Positions 30,741 to 40,297 of a DNA stretch of 64,000 nucleotides are shown here, in pieces. The stretch is taken from assembly GCF_036898825.1 (NCBI RefSeq), contig NZ_JARUND010000001.1, forward strand, positions 992,001 through 1,056,000. The letters run 5' to 3'. The DNA comes from Streptomyces sp. B21-083 (GTDB lineage Bacteria > Actinomycetota > Actinomycetes > Streptomycetales > Streptomycetaceae). The first letter of the stretch is position 1. Every line of letters begins with the position of its first letter. Made by a program: the position numbers and the translations under genes. A model generated the notes under the pieces. The model made no database searches and was not told the origin of the DNA. It saw only the letters and a list, made by a program, of their open reading frames with translations.

Positions 30741-32132
30741 ATGTCGGATGCGACGACCACCGATCTGTACGAAGTCACGATGGCCATGTCCTACCTGCGG
30801 GAGGGAAGGACCGGCCCCGCGACGTTCAGCCTCTTCGTCCGCAACCTGCCCCCGGAGCGCGGCTTCCTGGTGGCGGCGGGGCTCGAGTCGGCACTCGACT
30901 ACCTGGCCGGCTTTCATGTCGGCCCCGAGGACGTCGACGCGTTCGCCTCAGCGCTGCACCGTCCGCCACGGGATCTGGAGCCTTTGCTCGGCCTGAGGTT
31001 CACCGGCCAGGTGCGGGCGGTACCGGAGGGACGGATCGTGCTCGCGGGTGAGCCGCTGCTGGAGGTGACCGGGCCTCTTCCGCAGGCGCAGTTGGTCGAG
31101 TCGTATGTTCTCAACCTGCTCAGCCATCAGACGGCGATCGCTTCGAAGGCCGCACGCTGCGTGCTCGCGGCGGCCGGGCGCCCGGTCGTCGACTTCTCCC
31201 TGCGGCGCACCCACGGTCCGCAGGCGGGGTTCCACGCTGCTCGGCTGGGTGCGATGGTCGGCTTCGCCGGGACCAGCAACGTGGCGGCGGCCACCGCTGA
31301 GGACATCCCCGCCGTCGGCACGATGGCCCACTCCTTCGTGGAGGCGTTCGCCTCGGAGGAGGACGCGTTCCGCGCCTTCGCCCGGTGCCACCCCGGCCCG
31401 GTGACCCTGCTGGTGGACACCTACGACACGGAGGAAGGCGTCCGTGTCGCGGCACGCGTCCTGCGGGACCTTGGCCGCGGGGCCGGCTCCGCCGTGCGGC
31501 TGGACAGCGGTGACCTCGGCGATCTGGCGGTACGGGCCCGGTCGATCCTCGACGACGCGGGTCTGCCGGAGGTGCGGATCGTCGCCAGTGGTGGTCTCGA
31601 CGAGTACGCCGTGGACGACCTCGTGCGCTCCGGAGCACCGATCGACACGTACGCCGTGGGCACGCGCGTCGGCGTTTCGGCCGACGCGCCGTACCTGGAC
31701 TCCGCGTACAAGCTGGTGGAGTTTGACGGCCGCCCGGTGATGAAGCTGTCGTCGGCGAAGGTGACGGCACCCGGCCGCAAGCAGGTTTTCCGCCGCCCCG
31801 GCTGCGCCGACGTGATCGCTCTCGCCGACGAGCAGCCCCCCGACGACAGCGTTCCGCTGCTGGAGACGGTGATGCGGAACGGGCGGCGCACGGGCAGGAG
31901 GCCCACGCTCGACGAGTGCCAGGAGAGATTCGCCGCTGACCTGGGAGAGCTGCCCTCGGCCGCGCTCCGGGTCCGAGGTCCAGTCGCGCCCCTGGCGACG
32001 ACCTCCGAGCGACTGAGCGTACTCACGGCCCGCGTCCGGCGACGCATCGAGGACCAGATGCTGCCGGCCGCCTCCGCGCGGCAAGCCCCAGAACGAGCCC
32101 CATCAGGGTCGCATCGGTCCATACCGAGGTGA
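30741..32132 (+). CDS. pncB: nicotinate phosphoribosyltransferase (PncB2-like)
   Basis: A 463-residue enzyme of NAD salvage converting nicotinate and PRPP to nicotinate mononucleotide. The substrate-binding SLRRTHGPQAGFHAARLG and GFAGTSNV motifs are present, and VRLDSGDLGDLA marks the phosphate site. CCAGGAGG is 8 bases before ATG 30741; a GTG at 30732 is in frame but overlaps the ribosome site. M. tuberculosis pncB2 (Rv0573c) is hypoxia-induced under DosR, matching the context. The last 20 residues are a low-complexity tail. Confidence 0.92.
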   Translation: MSDATTTDLYEVTMAMSYLREGRTGPATFSLFVRNLPPERGFLVAAGLESALDYLAGFHVGPEDVDAFASALHRPPRDLEPLLGLRFTGQVRAVPEGRIVLAGEPLLEVTGPLPQAQLVESYVLNLLSHQTAIASKAARCVLAAAGRPVVDFSLRRTHGPQAGFHAARLGAMVGFAGTSNVAAATAEDIPAVGTMAHSFVEAFASEEDAFRAFARCHPGPVTLLVDTYDTEEGVRVAARVLRDLGRGAGSAVRLDSGDLGDLAVRARSILDDAGLPEVRIVASGGLDEYAVDDLVRSGAPIDTYAVGTRVGVSADAPYLDSAYKLVEFDGRPVMKLSSAKVTAPGRKQVFRRPGCADVIALADEQPPDDSVPLLETVMRNGRRTGRRPTLDECQERFAADLGELPSAALRVRGPVAPLATTSERLSVLTARVRRRIEDQMLPAASARQAPERAPSGSHRSIPR

Positions 32133-32143
32133 GGAGGAAAGCG

Positions 32144-32431
32144 ATGCCGCATACGTTGGAATGGACGGTTCGTCTTCATCTGTTCGAGGACGATGCGGGA
32201 ACGACGAAGGCACATCTGATCCTGGACACCGGCACCACAGAACTCACCGGTCACGGGACCGCGCACTGCCATCCGGCGGACTCGAACGTGCCGGAGATTG
32301 GTGACGAACTGGCAGCGGGCCGGGCCATGAACGACCTGGCCGTGCAGCTACTGAAGACCGCCGAGCGCGACATCGAGGGCATGGGCGCACCGCGGCCACG
32401 CGGCCGGGAGGTCGCCGGGTGGCCCACGTGA
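32144..32431 (+). CDS. DUF1876 protein (Rv1738/Rv2632c-like)
   Basis: A 95-residue small alpha/beta protein starting MPHTLEWTVRLHLFEDD, with the DUF1876 signature TELTGHGTAHCHPAD and a C-terminal helix. Rv1738 is strongly induced by DosR and resembles ribosome hibernation factors in fold, so a role in translational silencing is possible. GAGGAGGAAA precedes the ATG. It lies 11 bp after pncB and 50 bp before hsp20. Confidence 0.88.
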   Translation: MPHTLEWTVRLHLFEDDAGTTKAHLILDTGTTELTGHGTAHCHPADSNVPEIGDELAAGRAMNDLAVQLLKTAERDIEGMGAPRPRGREVAGWPT

Positions 32432-32481
32432 CCGACAACGGCACAGCGACTCCCAAGGCAGAAGCCAAGGAGGGATCAGTC

Positions 32482-32940
32482 ATGACACATCCCGCACGAC
32501 ACAGCAGAGGTGGGCTTCCGGCCGCCCTGCGGGAGCTGGAGGACCTGCGCACCAGGGTGGACCAGCTCATGCACGCCGCCTTTCCCGGCGGCGGATTCCC
32601 CGGGTTCGGCGTGGCCGAGCCATGGGCGCCCCTTGCCGACGTCGAGGACACCGAGGACGCCTACCTGGTGGAACTGGAGCTGCCCGGAGTGGACAAGGAC
32701 CAGATCACCGTGGAGGTCGCCGAGGGCGAACTCGATATCCACGGTGAGATCAGGGAGAAGGAACACACCGGGGCGGTCCGCCGGCAGACCCGTCACATCG
32801 GCCAGTTCGACTACCGCACGGTTCTGCCGCCGAACTCCGACACTGAACACATCAGCGCGGATCTGAACAACGGAGTCCTCACGGTGAAGGTCCCCAAGAC
32901 CGAGAAGGGCAAGGCTCAGCGCATCGAGATCACCGGCTGA
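32482..32940 (+). CDS. Hsp20/alpha-crystallin small heat shock protein
   Basis: A 152-residue chaperone that holds unfolding proteins without ATP. An N-terminal arm precedes the alpha-crystallin domain (about 45-140: PLADVEDTEDAYLVELELPG to LNNGVLTVKVPK), and an IEI anchor ends the chain. AAGGAGGGA lies 6 bases upstream of the ATG. It is the last gene of the presumptive operon from 30096, recalling DosR-controlled HspX/Acr. Confidence 0.92.
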   Translation: MTHPARHSRGGLPAALRELEDLRTRVDQLMHAAFPGGGFPGFGVAEPWAPLADVEDTEDAYLVELELPGVDKDQITVEVAEGELDIHGEIREKEHTGAVRRQTRHIGQFDYRTVLPPNSDTEHISADLNNGVLTVKVPKTEKGKAQRIEITG

Positions 32941-32963
32941 GTCGGTCGACAGCCGCGCGGGAG

Positions 32964-33001
32964 CGAGGCGGGGCAGCCTCCCCGAGGCGGGGCAGCCTCC
33001 C
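32964..33001. repeat. two tandem 19-bp repeats, possible terminator
   Basis: CGAGGCGGGGCAGCCTCCC occurs twice in perfect tandem (32964-32982, 32983-33001), 23 bp after the hsp20 stop. Each copy can fold GAGGC against GCCTC, so the pair could act as a double terminator hairpin. Confidence 0.5.
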
Positions 33002-33080
33002 AGGCTGATCGGTCCCGTGCGGCCGACCGTCGCGCGTGGCACGTTGGATACAGCACCATTCTGAGGAGAGGGCGGACGTC

Positions 33081-33998
33081 ATGCGAGCTCACCTCGGCGA
33101 CCAACTCGTCATCGAACGCACAACGACCGGCGCCGCCAAGCGCGACGGCGAGATCGTCGGACTCCATCACGAGGACGGAACGCCCCCTTACGACGTGCGC
33201 TGGTCGGACACGGACGAAGTGACGCTCGTGTTCCCCGGGCCCGACGCACACATCCGTCATCTCGAACACGGCGAACACGGCGAGCACGGGGGCACCGACG
33301 CCCCGGACGGCAGCGACACGGCCGAGGCGAACGTGATGCAGCCCAGGGCACCCGGCCCCGGTGACATCGGCCGACGTGTGGCCGTTGAACGCCACAGGCA
33401 GCGGCTCAGCCGCGAGGAGACGGCCCGCCGCGCCCGGATGTCCCCCGGTTACCTGGAGTACCTGGAGTCACGGCCGGGCGACCCGAGTGTGGCGACCCTC
33501 ATCAGGCTGGCCGACGCGCTGGGCACCACCGTCTCCACGCTGCGCGGCGGAGGAATGGATCTGCCACCCGGCCAAGGCCAGGCGCTGCTGCACCCTCAGC
33601 TACGGGACATCGGCCCGAAGGAATGCCGCACCTTGCTCTCCACCCACGGCGTGGGACGCATCGCGGTGTCGGCCTCCGACGGCCGCCCGGCGGTCGTGCC
33701 GGTCAACTACGACGTCGTGGATGACGCGATCGTCTTCCGGACCGCGCCGGAATCCACACCCGCCGCAGCCGTCGGAACCGAGGTCGCCTTCGAGGTCGAT
33801 CACATGGACGAGGCCATGAGTCAGGGCTGGAGCGTCCTCACCATCGGCCTCGCGAGCGTCGTGACGGATCCTGACACCGTGCGCAGGCTCAGCGAACACG
33901 CCCACACCACGCCCTGGCCGGGCGGTGCACGCGACATGTGGGTGTCGATCCGGCCCGCACACCTCACCGGCCGCCGCATCACTCCAGCCGATGGATGA
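33081..33998 (+). CDS. DUF1918, XRE helix-turn-helix and PPOX-like fusion
   Basis: A 305-residue protein of three modules. Residues 1-60 are DUF1918 (MRAHLGDQLVIER, PPYDVRWSDTDEV). About 90-155 is an XRE helix-turn-helix (LSREETARRARMSPGYLEYLE). About 170-295 resembles a pyridoxamine-oxidase-like flavin-binding barrel (GVGRIAVSASDGRPAVVPVNY). Rv0569 (DUF1918) and Rv3129 (PPOX-like) are separate DosR-regulon genes in M. tuberculosis. A flavin or F420-sensing transcription factor is possible; this is inference. GAGGAGAGG precedes ATG 33081. Confidence 0.82.
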   Translation: MRAHLGDQLVIERTTTGAAKRDGEIVGLHHEDGTPPYDVRWSDTDEVTLVFPGPDAHIRHLEHGEHGEHGGTDAPDGSDTAEANVMQPRAPGPGDIGRRVAVERHRQRLSREETARRARMSPGYLEYLESRPGDPSVATLIRLADALGTTVSTLRGGGMDLPPGQGQALLHPQLRDIGPKECRTLLSTHGVGRIAVSASDGRPAVVPVNYDVVDDAIVFRTAPESTPAAAVGTEVAFEVDHMDEAMSQGWSVLTIGLASVVTDPDTVRRLSEHAHTTPWPGGARDMWVSIRPAHLTGRRITPADG

Positions 33999-34059
33999 CC
34001 AGGCAGTCGCGGGCCACTGAAGAGCGCTCCCGTCCCGACGGCTCTCGAAGGGTGTTCCG

Positions 34060-35052
34060 ATGAGCCAACCAGCACCATCCAACGAATGGGTGGCCGCTGT
34101 GGTATGCGACGCGGTGGCCGCGCCGTCGATGCACAACGTGCAGCCCTGGCGCTTCCGTTATCTCCGGCAGAGCCGCGCTTTCGAGGTGTGGGCCGACTTC
34201 GAGCGCGCCATGCCGCACTCCGACCCCGATACCCACGGCCTTCATCTCGGCTGCGGTGCCGCCCTGTTGAACCTGAGGGCCGCCATCGCCCACGCGGGCT
34301 GGAACCCGGAAACCCGGCTACTGCCCGACCTCACCGACCGGGCACTCCTCGCGAGCGTGCGGTTGGCCGGCCGTACGAACGGTGTGAGCGGCCTCGGCGC
34401 GCTGTATCCGGCGATCCGCCAACGGCACAGCAGCCGCTACCCGTTCGAGGAGAGACAGATCCCCGAGGCCGTGCGGGCGGCACTCGCCGCGAGTGCTCGC
34501 GTCGAGGGAGCGGCACTGACGTTCCCCGACTCATGGCATCTGTGCGAAGTGCTGGAACTGGTTCAGGAAGCCGAGGCACGCAACATCACCGACCGCGGCA
34601 GCGACCAGGACCTGGCCCGGTGGACGCGTATCGACGCCCCGTCGGTGACCACCGCCGACGACGGAGTCCCGCACTACGCCTTCGGGCCGCGCAAGCGCGG
34701 GGGCAAGGCGCCCATGCGCGACTTCGCCGGCCCCCGGCAGGTGGCGGGACGTGACGCAGCGGACTTCGAGCAGAACCCTCAGCTGGCTCTCATCAGCACG
34801 GATCACGACCGCCCCGAGGACTGGCTCCGCGCCGGCCAGGCAATGGAACGCGTCCTGCTGCTGGCCACCCACGAGGGCCTCGCCAGCTCCTTCGTGACCC
34901 AGCCTCTCGAATGGACGGACCTGCGCTGGCCAGTGCGCGACCCGATGACCGGGACGGGCTACACGCAGGTCCTGCTGCGCCTGGGCTACGGCCCCAACGG
35001 TCCCAGCACGCCGCGCCGCCCTGTGCCGGAGGTACTCGACATCGAAGCCTGA
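34060..35052 (+). CDS. Acg-family nitroreductase-like protein
   Basis: A 330-residue protein of the Acg branch of the nitroreductase family. The N-terminal motif AAPSMHNVQPWRFR and the later RHSSRYPFEERQIP are typical. Mycobacterial Acg (Rv2032, a DosR-regulon gene) binds FMN but reduces nitro compounds poorly and may sequester flavin. The gene stands 61 bp after the PPOX fusion and may share its transcript. Catalysis should not be assumed. Confidence 0.88.
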   Translation: MSQPAPSNEWVAAVVCDAVAAPSMHNVQPWRFRYLRQSRAFEVWADFERAMPHSDPDTHGLHLGCGAALLNLRAAIAHAGWNPETRLLPDLTDRALLASVRLAGRTNGVSGLGALYPAIRQRHSSRYPFEERQIPEAVRAALAASARVEGAALTFPDSWHLCEVLELVQEAEARNITDRGSDQDLARWTRIDAPSVTTADDGVPHYAFGPRKRGGKAPMRDFAGPRQVAGRDAADFEQNPQLALISTDHDRPEDWLRAGQAMERVLLLATHEGLASSFVTQPLEWTDLRWPVRDPMTGTGYTQVLLRLGYGPNGPSTPRRPVPEVLDIEA

Positions 35053-35442
35053 CCCTGGACTGTCCACGGCCGGGTCCACGCCCAGACGTCGAGGTGGACC
35101 GCGCCCCCGGGAGCGGTCATGTGCTCCTCGGCAGTCACCGCCCCCTCCTCGGCAAGCTCGGACAGATGCTGATCTGGGGCGTCGCGCGCCGGACGGCTAC
35201 CGCTGGGAGGGTCATCGCATCCCTCACGATGTTCGGGGTGTCAGGCATGTCCCAGGTCCTTGAAGAGCGCGCCGGGCGCTTGGTCGGGCCGTACATCTCC
35301 GGCGTCGTCGCGACCCGGCGCACCGCAACCCGCCGACAGCCACCCGATCCGAGCGCCCGCCCGTATGTCGCGGCGGCCCGCGGGCGGTGCGACGGTATTC
35401 ACAGGGGGTTTGTCAGCAACGGGACGGAAGGCGGTGGCCCCG
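35053..35442. other. 390-bp spacer without a recognised gene
   Basis: The spacer separates the Acg-like gene from a USP gene. Plus-strand frames remain open through it but show no family features. GAGGG and CCCTC flank a 9-base centre at about 35208-35226, and GGGACGG just before the USP start is at best half a DosR-like site. Nothing firm is seen. Confidence 0.4.
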
Positions 35443-36342
35443 ATGGAACTCCCGCTGGTCGTGGGCGTCGACGGATCGGAATCCAGTCTGCTGGCGGTCG
35501 ACTGGGCGGTGGACGAAGCGGCCCGTCACGGCCTGCCGCTGCGGCTCGTCCACGCCTCCCTCTGGGAGCGTTACGAAAGAGCCCGGCCCTCCCTCAGCAC
35601 CAATCGCCCCGCCGGAGAGGTCATGGCGCAAAACATCGTCGCTTCCTGCGCACAACGAGCCCAGCTCCGCGACCCCGAGGTGAAGGTGTCCGCCGACGTC
35701 GTGGCCGCCGATGCGGTGTCCACGCTGCTTCGGGCGGGGTCCGAGGCATTCGCCCTGGTCACGGGCGTTCGTGGGCGCGGCGAGGTCGCCGGGCTGCTGC
35801 TGGGGTCGGTCAGCCTCACGGTGGCGGCTCGCGCCATGTGCCCGGTCATCGTCGTCCGAGGCGAGGAGCGCAACCTTCGGGGGTCCCTTGGCCGAGTCGT
35901 AGTGGGAGTCGGCGATGCGACCGGCGGCACGGGCGCCGTACGGTTCGCCGCCCGCGAGGCCGAGGCGCGGGGCTGCGCCCTGACCGCCGTGCGGGCCTGG
36001 CGCAGTCCGGTTCACGAGCCAGGCCCCCCTCCCGCAGAGTCCTTCCCGGGGGACCCCCGGCTCGCGGCGGACGCCGCTGGGGCGCCCGAGGAGCAAGTCT
36101 CGGCCAACCTCGACGATGCGCTGCGCGAGGTCGTACGGGAGCGCCCCGAGGTCGATGTCAGCCGCCGCGCGGTCGAGGGCCCCGCCCATCGTGTCCTGCT
36201 GGAGGCATCGGGCGATGCCGACCTGGTCGTCGTCGGTGCTCTGCGCCGACACGGACACTTCGGTCTGCAACTCGGCAGTGTTGCCCACGCCCTGCTGCAC
36301 CACTCCGCTTGCCCAGTCGCCGTCGTCCCTCATCGGGTCTGA
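35443..36342 (+). CDS. tandem universal stress protein
   Basis: A 299-residue protein with two UspA domains. The first carries VTGVRGRGEVAGLLLGSVS and the second VVGALRRHGHFGLQLGSVA, both keeping the ATP-binding glycines. The longer first domain has an insertion (WERYERARPSLS). ATG 35443 matches the family start MELPLVVGVDGS; GGAAGG upstream is a moderate ribosome site. It is followed after 53 bp by the GH65 enzyme. Confidence 0.87.
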   Translation: MELPLVVGVDGSESSLLAVDWAVDEAARHGLPLRLVHASLWERYERARPSLSTNRPAGEVMAQNIVASCAQRAQLRDPEVKVSADVVAADAVSTLLRAGSEAFALVTGVRGRGEVAGLLLGSVSLTVAARAMCPVIVVRGEERNLRGSLGRVVVGVGDATGGTGAVRFAAREAEARGCALTAVRAWRSPVHEPGPPPAESFPGDPRLAADAAGAPEEQVSANLDDALREVVRERPEVDVSRRAVEGPAHRVLLEASGDADLVVVGALRRHGHFGLQLGSVAHALLHHSACPVAVVPHRV

Positions 36343-36395
36343 GGTTCGCCGTGCAGGCCCCGCTTCCACGACTTCCGAACTGAGGAGGGCGACGG

Positions 36396-38795
36396 ATGAC
36401 GGAGTGGACGTGGGAGTGGAAGGGGTACGACCCCACTGCCGAACGGCTGCGGGAATCGCTCTGCACGCTCGGCAACGGCTACTTCGCCACAAGAGGTGCG
36501 GTGCCCGAGTGCCGGGCGGGCCTGGTGCACTACCCGGGAACCTACGCGGCCGGATGCTACAACCGCACGGAGTCGACCGTGGCGGGACGACAGGTGGTGA
36601 ATGAGGACCTGGTCAACCTACCGAACTGGCTGCTCCTGCGCTTCCGCCTGCGCCGCCCCGAGGGAGCGTGGGGCCCGTGGTTCACCCCCCGTCCGCACGC
36701 CCTCCTGGACCACCGGCACACCCTGGATCTGCGCCACGCCACGCTCACCCGTGCCTTCCGCCACCGGGACGAGAGGGCAGGCGTGGTCGCTGTCGAGCAG
36801 ACCCGCCTGGTGCACATGGGCGATCCTCATCTGGCCGCACTACGGACGGTCTTCACGGCCGAGGACTGGTCGGGAGAGGTCGAGATCGAGTCCTGCCTCG
36901 ACGGCGAGGTACTCAACGGCAATGTGCACCGTTACCGTGCCCTCAACCACCAGCAGCTCACCCAGGTGCGGACCGGGTCGCGGGAACCCCACACCGTCTG
37001 GCTGACATGCCGGACCAGCACCTCCGACATCAGTGTCGCCATGGCCGCCCGGACGGTCGTCACCGACCGGCCTCCGACGTCGTCGGAGCTCCGCCCAGCC
37101 CGCCACCGTGCCGTTCACCGCCTGGTGGTCCCGCTCGCTCCCGGCCGGCCCGTCGCCGTGGAGAAGACCGTGGCGCTGCACACCTCGCGCGACACGGCGA
37201 TCAGCGATCCTCTCGGGGCGGCCGTCGAGCGAGTGTCCTCGGCGGCAGCCTTCGTGGGCCTGCTGAACTCCCACGTCGCGGCGTGGGAGCGGTTGTGGCG
37301 GCGCGCGGAGATCGAGGTGCCCGGCCAGTCCGGGCGCGTCCTGCGCTTCCACCTCTTCCACCTCCTGCAGACGCTGTCACCGCACACCGCGGACCTGGAC
37401 GTGGGCGTCCCCGCCCGGGGGCTGCACGGCGAGGCGTACAGGGGCCATGTCTTCTGGGACGAGCTGTTCGTCCTGCCGTACCTCAACCTGCACTTCCCGG
37501 AGGTCTCCCGGGCTCTGCTGAACTACCGGTACCGACGCCTCCCGCGGGCCTGCGAAGCCGCCGCCGCGACCGGCCGGAGGGGGGCGATGTACCCCTGGCA
37601 GAGCGGCAGCGACGGTCGGGAGGAGACCCAGGAGTGGCATCTCAACCCCAGCTCGGGGCGCTGGCTGCCGGATCACTCCCGGCTCCAGCACCACGTGGGC
37701 TCGGCGATCGCGTACAACGTGTGGCAGTACTGCGAGGCGACCGGTGACACCGAGTTCCTGCACACCAGGGGCGCGGAGATGCTGCTGCAGATCGCCCGCT
37801 TCTGGGCGGACCTCGCCGACTTCGACCCCGACACGGAGCGCTTCCACATCCGCGGCGTCGTCGGCCCCGACGAGTACCATGACGCTTACCCGGGCGCCGA
37901 CCTGCCGGGGCTGGAGGACAACGCGTACACCAACGTCACCGCCGCCTGGGTACTCGGCCGCGCCCTGGACCTCCTGCGGCGCCTTCCCGCCTGGCGCCGG
38001 GAGGAGCTGCGCGATCGCATCCGCCTGGACGACGACGAACCCCTCAAGTGGGAGGAGATCTCCCGACGGTTGTGGGTGCCGTTCCACCGTGGCGTCATCA
38101 GCCAGTTCCAGGGCTACGACGATCTGGCCGAGCTGGACTGGAACGCCTACCGCACGCGCTACGACCACATCCGGCGGCTCGACCGGATCCTGGAAGCCGA
38201 GGGCGACACCGTCAACCGCTACAAGGCGTCCAAGCAGGCCGACGTCCTCATGCTCGGCTACCTCTTCTCACCCGGCGAGCTGCGGCAGCTGTTCGAGCGT
38301 CTCGGCTACGACCTGGACGACGACATCTGGCGCGGGACCGTCGACTACTACCTCCGGCGCACCAGCCACGGCTCCACACTCAGCGGCCTCGTCCACGGCC
38401 TGGTGCTCGCCAGGGCCAGAAGGGCCGAGGCGTGGCAGTACATCCACGAGGCCCTGGAGGCGGACATCGCCGACATCCAGGGCGGCACGACCGGTGAAGG
38501 CATCCACCTCGGGGCCATGGCCGGGACCCTCGACCTGGTCCAGCGCGGTCTGACGGGACTGGAGACGCGTGAGGACGCCCTGTGGCTGGACCCGGTACCT
38601 CTTCCGGCGCTCTCCGAGTACGGGTTCTCGCTGCGCTACCGCGGTCACTGGGGGGTCGGCGTACGACGCCGGAGCGGACAGCTGGAGATCGCTGTGCCCG
38701 ACTCGGAGGAGTCACCGATCCGTGTGGTGCTGGCCGATCGGGCCGTGACCATCGCACCGGGGGAGACCTGCACGCTGGTGCTGCCGGCGAGTTGA
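36396..38795 (+). CDS. glycoside hydrolase family 65 protein (disaccharide phosphorylase-like)
   Basis: A 799-residue GH65 enzyme with N-terminal beta-sandwich (1-270), linker, (alpha/alpha)6 barrel and C-terminal beta sheet. The proposed catalytic acid is E493 in GPDEYHD, and the phosphate-binding HGSTLSG motif is present, favouring a phosphorylase acting on maltose, trehalose or kojibiose-type sugars. In M. tuberculosis the DosR-regulon protein Rv2006 contains a GH65-like part beside Rv2004c and Rv2005c; both of those partners have counterparts in this island. GAGGAGG precedes the ATG. The substrate is not set by sequence. Confidence 0.88.
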   Translation: MTEWTWEWKGYDPTAERLRESLCTLGNGYFATRGAVPECRAGLVHYPGTYAAGCYNRTESTVAGRQVVNEDLVNLPNWLLLRFRLRRPEGAWGPWFTPRPHALLDHRHTLDLRHATLTRAFRHRDERAGVVAVEQTRLVHMGDPHLAALRTVFTAEDWSGEVEIESCLDGEVLNGNVHRYRALNHQQLTQVRTGSREPHTVWLTCRTSTSDISVAMAARTVVTDRPPTSSELRPARHRAVHRLVVPLAPGRPVAVEKTVALHTSRDTAISDPLGAAVERVSSAAAFVGLLNSHVAAWERLWRRAEIEVPGQSGRVLRFHLFHLLQTLSPHTADLDVGVPARGLHGEAYRGHVFWDELFVLPYLNLHFPEVSRALLNYRYRRLPRACEAAAATGRRGAMYPWQSGSDGREETQEWHLNPSSGRWLPDHSRLQHHVGSAIAYNVWQYCEATGDTEFLHTRGAEMLLQIARFWADLADFDPDTERFHIRGVVGPDEYHDAYPGADLPGLEDNAYTNVTAAWVLGRALDLLRRLPAWRREELRDRIRLDDDEPLKWEEISRRLWVPFHRGVISQFQGYDDLAELDWNAYRTRYDHIRRLDRILEAEGDTVNRYKASKQADVLMLGYLFSPGELRQLFERLGYDLDDDIWRGTVDYYLRRTSHGSTLSGLVHGLVLARARRAEAWQYIHEALEADIADIQGGTTGEGIHLGAMAGTLDLVQRGLTGLETREDALWLDPVPLPALSEYGFSLRYRGHWGVGVRRRSGQLEIAVPDSEESPIRVVLADRAVTIAPGETCTLVLPAS

Positions 38796-38845
38796 TCCGC
38801 GCGGATGGGCGTGCCGGACCCCGCGTCTGCCGCACGATCCGTCAG

Positions 38846-38865
38846 TTTGGGACCGGAGCCTCGAA
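38846..38865. promoter_or_regulatory. DosR-box-like 20-mer upstream of the ion channel
   Basis: TTTGGGACCGGAGCCTCGAA agrees with the 20-bp mycobacterial DosR consensus at about 14 positions, including both flanks and the GGGAC half. It ends 40 bp before the channel start. Inferred from pattern. Confidence 0.45.
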
Positions 38866-38905
38866 AGCGGGGCCGCGTCAGGTGACCGGGCTGTGGGAGA
38901 CGTGC

Positions 38906-39784
38906 ATGAAGTGGTTGGTCTCGCTCGTTGGTGCCGGGCTCGTCATGATCACCTTGCGGGACCTGTTCCACACCCTCTGGCACCCCACCCGTCGCGGCGG
39001 CCTGAGCCGCCTCGTGATGAGCACGCTGTGGCGACTGGCCAGGCGCTTTCGGGCGCGCAGGCGAGTGGTCGGGCTCATCGGGCCGCTCGCCGTGGTGACG
39101 GTGGTGGGTATGTGGGCCGTCACCGTCATCCTCGGCTGGGCGATCATCTACTGGCCCCACATGCCCGGGGCGTTCACCTTCTCGCCCGGTTCCAAGGCGG
39201 CGCAGGAACCGGCGCTGTTGGACTCCGTGTACCTGTCGCTCGTCACCGTCGCCACCCTGGGACTGGGCGACATCGCACCTGGCGAAGGCTGGCTCCGTCT
39301 GGTCTCACCGCTGGAAGCCCTCGTCGGCTTCGCCCTCCTGACGGCCACGGTCTCCTGGGTGCTGGAGATCTACCCGGCGCTGACCCGCAGGAGGGTCCTG
39401 GCCATCCGGCTGGCGCTGTTGCGCGACGCGGACCCGACGACCCAGCATCTCGACTGCACGGCAGGGGCGCTGCTGCTGGACAGCCTGGCCACCGAAGTCG
39501 TACGCGTCCGCATCGACTTCACCCAGTACGCCGAGGCGTATTACTTCCACGACGGGGAGGACCACTCGTCGCTGGCGGCCGCAGTCGGCTACGCCGACAC
39601 CCTTGCCCAGCGCGGCCGGGCAGCGCGGCGGCCGGAGGTGCGACTGGCCGGCGACCTGCTCGCCGGCGCGCTGAAGGACCTCGCCGCCATCCTTGACCAG
39701 CGATTCCTGCACACGGGCGGAGCGCCGACGGACGTCTTCGCCGCGTACGCCGCCGACCACGGCCGCAGCCGCGCACAGCTCTGA
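38906..39784 (+). CDS. two-helix potassium-channel-like membrane protein
   Basis: A 292-residue protein. Two or three hydrophobic helices surround the selectivity filter TVATLGLGD near residues 113-121; canonical channels have TVGYG at this point, so the filter is TLGLGD, a variant common in bacterial orphan channels. The last 140 residues are cytoplasmic and helical and show no RCK domain. It may pair with separate TrkA-type regulators such as those at 9321 and 9977, which is inference. ATG 38906 follows TGGGAGA. Confidence 0.82.
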   Translation: MKWLVSLVGAGLVMITLRDLFHTLWHPTRRGGLSRLVMSTLWRLARRFRARRRVVGLIGPLAVVTVVGMWAVTVILGWAIIYWPHMPGAFTFSPGSKAAQEPALLDSVYLSLVTVATLGLGDIAPGEGWLRLVSPLEALVGFALLTATVSWVLEIYPALTRRRVLAIRLALLRDADPTTQHLDCTAGALLLDSLATEVVRVRIDFTQYAEAYYFHDGEDHSSLAAAVGYADTLAQRGRAARRPEVRLAGDLLAGALKDLAAILDQRFLHTGGAPTDVFAAYAADHGRSRAQL

Positions 39785-39856
39785 GCAAGGGTGCACTTTG
39801 AGAAGCGGGGGACCATCCCTCGGGGGTCGGTTCCCGGAGGCACGAGGGGATCGACT

Positions 39857-40297
39857 CATGGCATCGACACGATCGGCCTCCTCCTGGCGGTGCTGGTCAC
39901 CGCGGCCGGCGTCCAGGACTCCGTGGTCGGCACCCAACTGCTCGACAGGGTTGCCGCCGGTCAACCCGCCGTCCGCAACATGTGGGTCGACAGCTGCGAC
40001 CGCCAGCACCTCGTCGAGCATGCCGCCACTTTGGGCATCGACAGGGAAATCGTCTCACGCACCCCGGGGACCAGGGGATTCACCCCGATACCGACGCGAT
40101 GGGCAGTCGAGCGGATCTGTGACGGCTGTTTCATGCTCCACCGTCGCCTGGCGCGCGATCACGAAACTCTCCCGGCCCGCTCCGAGGCCATGATCCACCT
40201 GGCGATGACCGACCTCATGGCCCGCCGCCTCACAGGCGAAGCCGCCATCTCCTGGCGCGACTCGGCATCACCGCATCGAATCCGCATTGCGGGATGA
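39857..40297 (+). mobile_element. IS5-family transposase remnant (C-terminal)
   Basis: About 145 codons match the C-terminal DDE part of IS5-type transposases found widely in Streptomyces: IGLLLAVLVTAAGVQD, VWVD-like WVDSCDRQHLVEHAA, and RWAVERICDG with the catalytic glutamate. The N-terminal half and left end are missing, and several conserved residues are altered (RICDGCF for the usual aromatic stretch). The right end runs into the ferredoxin gene on the other strand. Confidence 0.8.

Noticed and set aside
39809..39828. GGGGGACCATCCCTCGGGGG as a DosR box
   Set aside because: Only one half matches; the second half-site and spacing do not fit.
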